Source of the DNA: Acidobacteriota bacterium
GTDB taxonomy: Bacteria > Acidobacteriota > Blastocatellia > Pyrinomonadales > Pyrinomonadaceae
Reading direction: 5' to 3'
Assembly (NCBI GenBank): GCA_020199835.1
Contig: JAIVJV010000009.1
Location: 434,001-498,000 of the forward strand
DNA length: 64,000 nucleotides
The position numbers and the translations under genes were made by a program. The notes beneath the pieces are model-generated. The model was not told the DNA's origin, did no database searches, and saw only the letters and a program-made list of their open reading frames with translations. Positions 48,565 through 56,385 of the stretch are shown piece after piece (within the stretch, counting starts at the first letter, position 1; each line of letters begins with the position of its first letter).

Positions 48565-48993
48565 GTGGACGACAAACAAATCGGTGACATATACAATGAC
48601 GCAATGGATCAATTCGATAGTTATCGCGCGGCGATGAATGAAAAGCTGCTGGGCAGCGGTCATCTCGGCCTCAAGCGGTTCTTCGCGCTCGATACACAGG
48701 CTTACGAAGACGGCGCGCTGGACAAGAAGACCAAAGAACTGATGGGTCTCGTGGCTTCGACCGTGCTGCGTTGTGACGACTGCATTACGTATCACGTCAA
48801 GCAGTGCGTTGCGATCGGCGTAACGCGCGAACAATTTCTCGATGCTTTCAACGTCGCACTCGTGGTCGGCGGATCGATCACGATTCCGCACTTACGCCGC
48901 GCGATCGAGCGCGTCGATGAGTTACTCGAAGGCCGGCTACTGGAAGGCGCGACCAGTACAGGTAAAAACTTGGGAGAGCCACACGAGCATTGA
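48565..48993 (+). CDS. Carboxymuconolactone decarboxylase / AhpD-like protein
   Basis: A 142-residue helical protein. The AhpD-type redox motif is LRCDDCITYHVKQC (CxxCxxxH). Such proteins often act as thiol peroxidase-linked reductants. GTG at 48565 is the likely start; ATG at 48604 is the alternative and has no ribosome site. The stop codon overlaps the TTG start of the thioredoxin-NHL gene by 4 nt (TTGA), so the two are translationally coupled. Confidence 0.88.
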   Translation: MDDKQIGDIYNDAMDQFDSYRAAMNEKLLGSGHLGLKRFFALDTQAYEDGALDKKTKELMGLVASTVLRCDDCITYHVKQCVAIGVTREQFLDAFNVALVVGGSITIPHLRRAIERVDELLEGRLLEGATSTGKNLGEPHEH

Positions 48994-50984
48994 GAAAAAC
49001 TTTGTTCATCGCGGTCGCCCTGTTAGCGAGTTCCCTATTGGCTTGTGAGCGAGGTGTTCCCATGTCTTCTGCACAGGATCGAGCACGCGTACGTGCACCG
49101 GAAATTCAAGGCGGGCGCGGCTGGTTGAATACCGACAAACCATTGTCACTGGCCGCCCTTAAAGGCAAGGTCGTCTTGCTGGACTTCTGGACTTACGGCT
49201 GCATCAACTGCATCCACATCATTCCGGATCTGAAAAAGCTCGAAGCGAAATATCCTAATGAGCTCGTCGTAATCGGGGTTCACTCCGCGAAGTTTCAGAA
49301 CGAAAAAGAGACCGAGAACATCAGGCGCATCATTTTGCGCTACGAGATCGAACATCCAGTTTACAACGATGCCGAGTTTGCAGTGTGGCAGAGTTACGGC
49401 GTGCGCGCCTGGCCCACACAGGTGTTGATCGATCCTGCGGGTTACGTCGTTGGTGCGGCGTCCGGCGAAGGAAACTACGATGTCATCGATCAAGCCGTCG
49501 GCAAGATCGTCGACGAGTTTCGCAAGCGTGGCGAACTGAACGAACAGCCGTTGAAGCTCGTGCTCGAACGCGCAAAAGTCGGCGACCTGCCGCTTGCGTT
49601 TCCCGGCAAGATACTCGCGGACGCCACGACTGATCGGCTCTTCATAGCCGACTCGAATCACAATCGGATCGTCGTTACGAAACTCAATGGGACACTCCTC
49701 GACACGATCGGCGCGGGTGAAGCGGGCGCGGCTGACGGCGCGTTCGATAAAGCAACTTTCTATCGACCGCAGGGACTCGCGCTCAGTGGCGACAGTCTTT
49801 ACGTCGCCGATACCGAAAACCATCTCATCCGGCGCGTCGATCTCAAGTCGCGCATGGTTGAGACGATTGCGGGCACGGGCAAACAAACGCGCGACTATTT
49901 CAAAACCGGTCCGGGACGCGCTGTCGCGCTGAGTTCACCCTGGGATCTTCAACTCGCCGGTAATACGCTCTACATCGCGATGGCTGGTCCACACCAGATC
50001 TGGAAACTCGATCTCGACAAGAACGAAGTGTCAACCTTTGCGGGATCGGGTCGCGAACAACGCACCGATGGACCACTGCTCGAAGCCGGTTTTGCGCAAC
50101 CGTCCGGTTTAGCAGTGAGCAACCAGACGCTTTATGTAGCGGATAGCGAGTCGAACATCATCCGCGCCATCGATCTCGCAAGCGGACGCGTCAAGACTTT
50201 AGTCGGTGGCGATCTGTTCGAGTTTGGTGACGTTGACGGGTCTGGCGACGATGTGCGTTTACAACACCCGCTCGGATTGCTCGCGTATGGCGATAAGATA
50301 CTGATCGCCGATACCTACAATCACAAGATCAAGGAACTCGATCCTGACAAACGGCGCGTTAGTAGTCTGTTCGGCACAGGCAAGCCGGGACAAGCTGACG
50401 GTACTGCTCCATCGTTCTATGAACCCGGTGGTCTCGCGCTCGCAAACGGCAAGCTCTACATCGCCGACACCAACAATCACGCAATCCGCGTGGTCGATCT
50501 AAAAACCAAACAGGTGACCACGCTTCGTCTCAACGGTCTCACGCCGCCGGCGAATAGCCCGATGATGACCTCGGCGGACGTCGCGCCAAACGCTGAAGAA
50601 ATCAAAACGCCGGCGCAACAACTGCGCGTTGGTCCAAACGCAACGCTCGCGATCGAAGTCGAACTGCCGCCCGGCTACCATCTCAACCCGCTAGCGCCGC
50701 AGCGCTACAAGATCTCCGTTAACGACGCTAAAAACATCACCATCGACGAAAAGAACGCGGCGCGCAGCGCGAAGGATCTGAAGCTTCCGTTGCGTATTCC
50801 GATAAATGCCGTCAGCGCCGGGTCGACGAATCTTCAGGCGCAGGTCACTCTCTTTTACTGCCGCGAAGACAACACCGGCACCTGCCGCATTAAAACCCTT
50901 GTCTGGCAAGTTCCAGTGCAGGTGACGGCAGATGCAAACGCCCCGAATGAAATCAAAGTGCAGGGCAAATTGACCGCGGATTGA
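48990..50984 (+). CDS. Thioredoxin-like plus NHL-repeat lipoprotein (NHLRC2-like)
   Basis: A 664-residue exported protein. The signal ends in LLAC, a likely lipobox. A thioredoxin-like domain (about residues 40-170) has the redox motif CINC in LDFWTYGCINCIHIIP. A six-bladed NHL beta-propeller follows (about 200-530; repeated LYVADTENHLIRRVDL-type units). The C-terminal beta-sandwich (ELPPGYHLNPLAPQRY ... FYCREDNTGTC) resembles the DsbD alpha domain. The TTG start overlaps the AhpD-like gene. It probably takes part in envelope thiol redox. Confidence 0.9.
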   Translation: MRKTLFIAVALLASSLLACERGVPMSSAQDRARVRAPEIQGGRGWLNTDKPLSLAALKGKVVLLDFWTYGCINCIHIIPDLKKLEAKYPNELVVIGVHSAKFQNEKETENIRRIILRYEIEHPVYNDAEFAVWQSYGVRAWPTQVLIDPAGYVVGAASGEGNYDVIDQAVGKIVDEFRKRGELNEQPLKLVLERAKVGDLPLAFPGKILADATTDRLFIADSNHNRIVVTKLNGTLLDTIGAGEAGAADGAFDKATFYRPQGLALSGDSLYVADTENHLIRRVDLKSRMVETIAGTGKQTRDYFKTGPGRAVALSSPWDLQLAGNTLYIAMAGPHQIWKLDLDKNEVSTFAGSGREQRTDGPLLEAGFAQPSGLAVSNQTLYVADSESNIIRAIDLASGRVKTLVGGDLFEFGDVDGSGDDVRLQHPLGLLAYGDKILIADTYNHKIKELDPDKRRVSSLFGTGKPGQADGTAPSFYEPGGLALANGKLYIADTNNHAIRVVDLKTKQVTTLRLNGLTPPANSPMMTSADVAPNAEEIKTPAQQLRVGPNATLAIEVELPPGYHLNPLAPQRYKISVNDAKNITIDEKNAARSAKDLKLPLRIPINAVSAGSTNLQAQVTLFYCREDNTGTCRIKTLVWQVPVQVTADANAPNEIKVQGKLTAD

Positions 50985-51035
50985 GTCCGGTCTAATATCC
51001 TTGCCCCCCTACATTCAAGTTTAAGGAGTGAGCTC

Positions 51036-51572
51036 GTGGCGGATAAACCATTTCTCACTGATATCAAAACTTTGCGCGAACGTGCGCGCAAACACATCGA
51101 GAACGGCGCAATCACTGAGGGCTACACCGCCGATCGCGAAACTGTAGTCAAACTCTTGAACGAAGCGCTGGCCACCGAGATCGTCTGTGTTCTGCGTTAT
51201 AAACGGCATTATTTCATGGCTTCCGGTATTCATGCTGAAGGTGTCGCCGCGGAGTTTCTGGAGCATGCAAACGAAGAGCAGAGACACGCCGATTCGATCG
51301 CGCGACGCATCGTTCAGCTTAACGGCGAGCCGAATTTCAATCCCGAAGGACTGCTCATGCGCAGTCACGCGGAATATGTCGAAGGCACTACGCTGATCGA
51401 CATGATTAAGGAAGACCTCGTGGCCGAGCGTATCGCCATCGACAGTTATCGCGAGTTGATCACCTACTTCGGTGACGACGATCCGACTTCGCGCCGTTTG
51501 ATGGAGGAGATCCTCGCGGTCGAAGAAGAACACGCTGACGATCTGGTCAGTCTGTTGGAAAAGGTGGGTTAG
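51036..51572 (+). CDS. Ferritin-like / bacterioferritin family protein
   Basis: A 178-residue four-helix protein starting with GTG after a strong TAAGGAG site. Diiron-type ligands are visible: Glu in LNEALATEIV, ExxH in HANEEQRHAD and a second pair EEIL-AVEEEHADD. It most likely binds iron or acts as a ferroxidase; membership in the bacterioferritin or Dps-like group cannot be fixed from sequence alone. It follows the redox gene after 51 nt. Confidence 0.85.
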   Translation: MADKPFLTDIKTLRERARKHIENGAITEGYTADRETVVKLLNEALATEIVCVLRYKRHYFMASGIHAEGVAAEFLEHANEEQRHADSIARRIVQLNGEPNFNPEGLLMRSHAEYVEGTTLIDMIKEDLVAERIAIDSYRELITYFGDDDPTSRRLMEEILAVEEEHADDLVSLLEKVG

Positions 51573-51582
51573 CGGCGGCGTA

Positions 51583-52899
51583 TTGTCTGAAAGCCAGTCA
51601 AACCAAACTGCTTCCGGCCGGCCGACAATGTGCCGCAACTGTGGGGCGATCGTAGGAGCGGGCGAGCCGCAATGCGCCGTGTGCGGCACGCCCAACGCTC
51701 AATCGCCTGAGCGACTGCAAAATTACCGTCCTGCCGATCGCGAAACCATTCGGTTCGCCCGCGCGATTCTCAGCCGTCCTAACATCTTCACAATCGTCGT
51801 GCTCATGGCGAACCTGTTTGTGTTTATGCTGATGTGGCAGTCGAGCGGGATGAGTTCGCAGGTTCTCTGGCAGGGCTTTCCCGAACCGGTGCTTGCTGCA
51901 TATGGCGCAAAACTGAACTACCTCATCAACGCTCCGCATTATCAGTGGTGGCGCTTCATCACGCCGATGTTTGTCCACGTCAACCTGCCGCACCTGCTGG
52001 TGAATATGTACAGCTTGTGGATCGTTGGACCATACGTCGAGAAGCTTTACGGGTCGGCGAAATTCATCGCGTTTTGGGTGCTGACGGGAATCGCGGGCGT
52101 CGTCGGAAGTTACCTGAGTGTGCAACCGCGACTCGCCACGGGCGGTTTTGGACGATTCCTTTTCAAGACTGCCGATATTCCTTCGGCAGGTGCTTCAGGA
52201 GCGCTGTTTGGACTCGTTGGCGTGCTGTTTATTTTCGGCATCAAGTTTCGGCGTGAGTTGCCGGAAGGTTTCAGACGCGCGTTCGGCACCGGCATGTTGC
52301 CGATCATTATTATCAATCTGTTCATTGGTTATATTGGTCGCGGTTTTATTGATAACGCGGCTCATCTCGGCGGGCTTTTGTCAGGAGCAGCCCTCGCGAC
52401 CGTGATCCAGTACCGGCGTGTGGGCGAGCGACGCGGTTTGGCGGCCGCGTGGCGTGTTTTGCAGGTGGTGGCGCTTTCGCTTGTCGTGATTGCGTTTTAC
52501 AAGACGGGAAGAAGTTTCAACCGTTCGCTGCAACTCGCGAATGTGCCGACTATGAATCAGCAGGCGCAGCTGTTTCTCAGTTATATCGGTACGATGAACG
52601 CGCTACGCGAGAAGACCGCAGCCGTGATTCGGGACCGGGATCTGAGTAACGTAAGTGGGCTTACGCAACTAGCAGTTCAGGCGCCGGCGCCCGATGCGCG
52701 TGCGGCGGAGTTGCGGGAGCGATTGGTTGCGATTCTCTCGCGAGTCGCGAGCGCAGTTGCTTCGGCGAGTCCTCCGCAAGGCAATGGGCCAAGGCTTCCA
52801 CCGCCAGTGGACCAGAAGCTGGTTGACGAGTTCCAGCAATGGAACGCTGAATACGACCAGTGGCTGGCAGGCGCCGGGAACATTAAAGCAAAAAGTTAA
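51583..52899 (+). CDS. Rhomboid-family intramembrane serine protease with zinc ribbon
   Basis: A 438-residue protein. A zinc ribbon (CRNCGAIVG, then CAVCGTPN) precedes the rhomboid domain, whose catalytic serine is in GASGALFGLVG and histidine in DNAAHLGGLLSG; the HxN-type loop (HVNLPHLLVNMYSL) is also present. Six or more membrane spans are expected. The C-terminal part is cytoplasmic or periplasmic helix. TTG at 51583 is used as start (ATG 51628 is the alternative). It cleaves membrane substrates; these are unknown. Confidence 0.9.
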   Translation: MSESQSNQTASGRPTMCRNCGAIVGAGEPQCAVCGTPNAQSPERLQNYRPADRETIRFARAILSRPNIFTIVVLMANLFVFMLMWQSSGMSSQVLWQGFPEPVLAAYGAKLNYLINAPHYQWWRFITPMFVHVNLPHLLVNMYSLWIVGPYVEKLYGSAKFIAFWVLTGIAGVVGSYLSVQPRLATGGFGRFLFKTADIPSAGASGALFGLVGVLFIFGIKFRRELPEGFRRAFGTGMLPIIIINLFIGYIGRGFIDNAAHLGGLLSGAALATVIQYRRVGERRGLAAAWRVLQVVALSLVVIAFYKTGRSFNRSLQLANVPTMNQQAQLFLSYIGTMNALREKTAAVIRDRDLSNVSGLTQLAVQAPAPDARAAELRERLVAILSRVASAVASASPPQGNGPRLPPPVDQKLVDEFQQWNAEYDQWLAGAGNIKAKS

Positions 52900-52922
52900 A
52901 AATCAATTTTCAGGAGAGTGAA

Positions 52923-53816
52923 ATGGAGATCAGGAAAGTGGGTGTGTTGGGTTGTGGGTTGATGGGCGCCGGTATTGCGCAGGTCGCCGCCACAGCCGGA
53001 TATCAAACCGTTGTGAAGGAAGTTTCAGAGGAGTTTATTAACAAAGGCTTCGGCGGAATTGAGAAGTCGTTGGCGAAGTTTGCGGAGAAAGGAACGATAA
53101 CGGCGGATCAGCAGACGGAGATTCGCGGGCGTTTGTCGGGTACGACGTCGTTTGAGCCGCTGGCCGATTGCGACATTATTATCGAAGCGATTATTGAGAA
53201 CCTCGAGGAGAAGCGCGGCACGTACAGCAAGCTTGACGAGCTGTGCAAACCGGAAACGATCTTTGCGTCCAACACTTCGTCACTTTCGATCACTGAAATG
53301 ATGACTGCGACGTCTCCCGAACGACAGCAACGTTTCATCGGGCTGCACTTTTTTAATCCCGTGCCGTTGATGAAACTGGTCGAGGTCGTGCGAACGATTC
53401 TGACCGACGAAGCTGTTTACGAGCAGGCGGTTGCGTTTGGAAAGTCGCTGGGAAAGGTTCCGGTTCGTGCCGGTGACAAGACTGGATTCATAGTTAATCG
53501 TTTGCTGGTGCCTTATATGCTCGACTCGATTCGCGCGTTGGAAGAGGGCGTCGGGTCGATAGTAGATATTGATAATGCGATGAAGTTGGGTTGTGGGTAT
53601 CCAATGGGGCCGTTCACGCTGGGCGATTTTGTTGGGCTGGACACCACGTATTACATCGCGGAGATCATGTTCAACGAGTTTCGTGAGAAGCGTTTTGCGC
53701 CGCCGCCGCTATTGAAGCGGATGGTATTGGCGGGATTGTACGGCCGCAAATCCGGCCGCGGGTTTTACGACTACACGAAGGACGCGAAGAACCCGACGCC
53801 GATGAACCTCGTGTAG
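52923..53816 (+). CDS. 3-hydroxyacyl-CoA (3-hydroxybutyryl-CoA) dehydrogenase
   Basis: A 297-residue NAD-dependent enzyme. The dinucleotide-binding fold VGVLGCGLMGAGIAQ and the C-terminal domain with catalytic His and Glu (HFFNPVPLMKLVEVV) are clear. The length matches stand-alone Hbd/PaaH enzymes. An AGGAGAG ribosome site precedes the ATG. It reduces acetoacetyl-CoA or oxidises 3-hydroxyacyl-CoA in short-chain fatty acid metabolism; direction and chain length are not decided. Confidence 0.93.
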   Translation: MEIRKVGVLGCGLMGAGIAQVAATAGYQTVVKEVSEEFINKGFGGIEKSLAKFAEKGTITADQQTEIRGRLSGTTSFEPLADCDIIIEAIIENLEEKRGTYSKLDELCKPETIFASNTSSLSITEMMTATSPERQQRFIGLHFFNPVPLMKLVEVVRTILTDEAVYEQAVAFGKSLGKVPVRAGDKTGFIVNRLLVPYMLDSIRALEEGVGSIVDIDNAMKLGCGYPMGPFTLGDFVGLDTTYYIAEIMFNEFREKRFAPPPLLKRMVLAGLYGRKSGRGFYDYTKDAKNPTPMNLV

Positions 53817-53829
53817 TTACGTTCTTCCG

Positions 53830-53869
53830 AAATAGCCGTTTTTGGTAACAAATAGCCGTTTTGGGTAGT
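53830..53869. repeat. Tandem 20-nt direct repeat
   Basis: Two adjacent copies of AAATAGCCGTTTTTGGTAAC (53830-53849) and its near-identical successor with TTTTGGGTAG (53850-53869) lie between the dehydrogenase gene and the next gene. No regulator or structural role is recognised. Confidence 0.6.
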
Positions 53870-53931
53870 AGATAGTTCTCCCACTCGCGAACGCCGAGTG
53901 TTATGATGCCGCTCTCAAAGGAGAGTAGCGA

Positions 53932-54324
53932 ATGAGCGAAGACCTGACAAAGAAACTTCCACACAGCACCGACGAAAAGTTGACCCTGGTCCTCACAACG
54001 GTGCAGATCCTGGCCGTTCGAGCTGAAAAGATTGAGCATAGGCTTGACCGCTTGGAACAAACGGTTGACGAACGACTCTATGACACTCGGCCTATCTGGG
54101 AGAAGGTTCTGGCCGATGTCTCACAATTGCAGCAAGGTCAGGAGCAGTTGCAGCGAGGCCAGGAATTGTTGACCGCTGAGGTTAGATCAGTAAGGCGTGA
54201 CGTTGACAGCCGAGTCGGCGGTATATACGGCATGCTCAGTGAGATTCAGGTCGATCATCGTGACCTTCATACCCGCTTTACCCATTTGGAGCTCAACGCC
54301 AACCCACCAGATCCTGAAACTTGA
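53932..54324 (+). CDS. Coiled-coil protein of unknown function
   Basis: A 130-residue, highly charged protein with heptad-like patterns ([18 protein letters not shown], then [15 protein letters not shown], then [12 protein letters not shown]). A coiled coil over most of its length is likely. No signal peptide or membrane span. A GGAGAG site precedes ATG. Its stop codon overlaps an ATG of the ribH frame by one nt, suggesting coupling. Confidence 0.6.
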   Translation: MSEDLTKKLPHSTDEKLTLVLTTVQILAVRAEKIEHRLDRLEQTVDERLYDTRPIWEKVLADVSQLQQGQEQLQRGQELLTAEVRSVRRDVDSRVGGIYGMLSEIQVDHRDLHTRFTHLELNANPPDPET

Positions 54325-54866
54325 TGCGCCTCAGAGCATCTCCTATACTGCGAAACGTAGTAACTATTCAGCTCGCGAGGTCGCACCGGTTGCAGCCAAC
54401 GGTACACGAAGGACGACTCAACGCCGAGAGCTTTCGCTTCGCGATCGTGGCGAGCCGCTGGAACGAGTTCATCACCGGACGCCTCGTCGAAGGCGCCCTG
54501 GACGGACTCGAGCGACTGGGCGCACGCGAAGGTCTCGTTTCCGTCTATCGAGTTCCGGGCGCTTTTGAAATTCCGTTACTCGCCTTGCGACTCGCGCAGT
54601 CGCGAAGGTTCGACGCCGTCATCTGCGTAGGCACGATCATTCGCGGCCAGACGCCGCACTTCGATTACATCGCGAATGAAGTCGCGCGCGGCATATCACA
54701 TGCTGGACTCGAATCAGGACTGCCGGTTGTGTTTGGGATCGTGACGGCCGACACCGTCGACCAGGCTATCGATCGCGCCGGTGTCAAACTCGGTAATAAG
54801 GGCTTTGAAGCTGCTATGACGGCAGTGGAGTTGGCTAACTTATACAAGGAAGCATTCGAAGCTTAA
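54324..54866 (+). CDS. ribH: 6,7-dimethyl-8-ribityllumazine synthase
   Basis: A lumazine synthase of riboflavin biosynthesis. Core motifs are [46 protein letters not shown] and [12 protein letters not shown], with the catalytic His in TPHFDY. The start is ambiguous. ATG at 54324 overlaps the upstream stop (TGATG) but adds a basic 22-residue leader not usual in RibH. TTG at 54390 lies after GAGG at good spacing and matches the normal N-terminus ([15 protein letters not shown]). nusB follows after 31 nt, as in many genomes. Confidence 0.92.
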   Translation: MRLRASPILRNVVTIQLARSHRLQPTVHEGRLNAESFRFAIVASRWNEFITGRLVEGALDGLERLGAREGLVSVYRVPGAFEIPLLALRLAQSRRFDAVICVGTIIRGQTPHFDYIANEVARGISHAGLESGLPVVFGIVTADTVDQAIDRAGVKLGNKGFEAAMTAVELANLYKEAFEA

Positions 54867-54897
54867 GATTTAGTAATACTGTACTTGGTAATTCTTT

Positions 54898-55356
54898 ATG
54901 GGTTCGCGACGTAAGGCACGCGAATGTGCCTTGCAAATGCTCTTTGCGGCTGATGTTGCCGAAACACTTCCGGACGATGTGGTCCGCAGCTACTGGGCTG
55001 AACTCGGGGAATCCGACCTCGATGAGACCGCCCGCGGATTCGCCACTCGCCTGGCCAGGGGAACTCTTTCCAATCTCGAACTCCTTGACGAGCGCATCCG
55101 TTCGCGAGCCGAACACTGGCGTATCTCCCGAATGGCCGTGGTTGATCGCAATATCCTGCGTCTCGCCGTCTACGAATTTCTTTACGAGCCGACGCCGCGT
55201 ACCGTAGCAATCAACGAAGCCCTCGAGATCGCGCGCCGTTTTTCCACTTACGAAGCTACACAATTCATCAACGGCATTCTCGACGCCATCAAGCGCGACC
55301 TCGACGAGCAACAACCGCAACAAAACGTTCGTCCGGAAACAGAAGACGGCGAATAA
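54898..55356 (+). CDS. nusB: Transcription antitermination factor NusB
   Basis: A 152-residue, all-helical protein. SRRKARECALQMLFAADV and the C-terminal NAVVDRNILRLAVYEF-type segment (read here VVDRNILRLAVYEFL) with EALEIARRFSTYEATQFINGILD identify NusB. It binds boxA RNA with NusE for rRNA antitermination. It lies 31 nt after ribH and 9 nt before the CheA-like gene. Confidence 0.95.
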   Translation: MGSRRKARECALQMLFAADVAETLPDDVVRSYWAELGESDLDETARGFATRLARGTLSNLELLDERIRSRAEHWRISRMAVVDRNILRLAVYEFLYEPTPRTVAINEALEIARRFSTYEATQFINGILDAIKRDLDEQQPQQNVRPETEDGE

Positions 55357-55365
55357 CCGAAAATC

Positions 55366-56385
55366 GTGGAACTGCACCGCAGAGTCGAACAGATCTCGGT
55401 ACTCTTAGCGGAGCTGCGGCAAGCGGCGGGCGACGGGCCGAAGACGCGCGAGTTAATCGATTCGATATTTCGCAGCGTTCACACTTTCAAAGCCGCCGCT
55501 GCCAATGACGGTCACAAGCATCTGAGTCGCCTCGCGCACCACTTTGAAGACCTGCTGCACGATCTCCGAACCGGCAAAACAAAACTCGACGACGATGTAT
55601 TGCGAGTGTTCGAAGATACGACAGCGGCACTACTCAGCGAATCCGATGTTCCCTTTCCTCGTCTGCCCACCATTACCGCCGACGCGAGCAACAGCACTGA
55701 TCGATTGCCTGCCGAGTTTTCTGATCTGAAAGAGGAAGAACGGCACCGCGCCCTCTCAGCCATACACGAAGGTTCAAAACTGTACACGATGGAAGTCGGT
55801 TTCGCGGTTAGTGATTTCGACGAGCGGTTCCGTCAATTGAAGGAGCGGCTGGAAAAAATTGCCGAGCTAATCTCAACGTCTGTGGCGATGGAAGACGACA
55901 AGATTATTTTCCGGGTCGTCTACGCATCTCGTTCCGAAAAAATTCGTGTCCAAACGGCCGTCAAGCAGGCGATCCTCGCGGGTAAAGCTGCCGCTGCGGC
56001 ACTGGGTAAAGAGATGCAGTTTGTTGTGAAAGGCGACGAAATCTTGCTCGACAAACCTCTTGCCGAAGCAGTCGCGGACGCGTTGCTTCATCTGGTGCGA
56101 AACGCTGTCGACCACGGCATCGAGACACGCGGAACTGTACTGATTGAAGTCTCAGAGGAAGAAGTCTCTGTAACAGACGACGGGCGAGGCATCGCTCCTG
56201 AAAATGTGGCGCGCATTTTTCAACCGGGTTTCTCCACAACAAACGACGTCACCGAGTTTTCGGGACGCGGTGTCGGTCTCGATGTGGTCAAGACCGCCAT
56301 TGAGAGCGTGGGTGGCAGCGTGAGCGTCACAAGCGAAAGGGGAAGGGGATCTTCATTTAAGATCAAATTGCGCCACACATCTTAG
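55366..56385 (+). CDS. Short CheA-like histidine kinase (Hpt plus HATPase, no CheW)
   Basis: A 339-residue protein starting with GTG. The N-terminal histidine phosphotransfer domain has the phospho-accepting His39 in RSVHTFKAAA. After a linker, a HATPase domain has the N box (LLHLVRNAVDHGIE), G1 (DDGRGIAP) and G2 (GRGVGLDVVKTA), ending at residue 339 with no CheW-like regulatory domain. The P2 and dimerisation regions are reduced. It could act in a chemotaxis-like or other phosphorelay; no response regulator is adjacent. Its 3' end overlaps the convergent amidase by 4 nt. Confidence 0.85.
   Translation: MELHRRVEQISVLLAELRQAAGDGPKTRELIDSIFRSVHTFKAAAANDGHKHLSRLAHHFEDLLHDLRTGKTKLDDDVLRVFEDTTAALLSESDVPFPRLPTITADASNSTDRLPAEFSDLKEEERHRALSAIHEGSKLYTMEVGFAVSDFDERFRQLKERLEKIAELISTSVAMEDDKIIFRVVYASRSEKIRVQTAVKQAILAGKAAAAALGKEMQFVVKGDEILLDKPLAEAVADALLHLVRNAVDHGIETRGTVLIEVSEEEVSVTDDGRGIAPENVARIFQPGFSTTNDVTEFSGRGVGLDVVKTAIESVGGSVSVTSERGRGSSFKIKLRHTS

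Noticed and set aside
48538-48891. 118-residue N-terminal extension of mutS2
   Set aside because: It overlaps the divergent AhpD-like gene and does not resemble MutS2; homology begins at the ATG at 48537.
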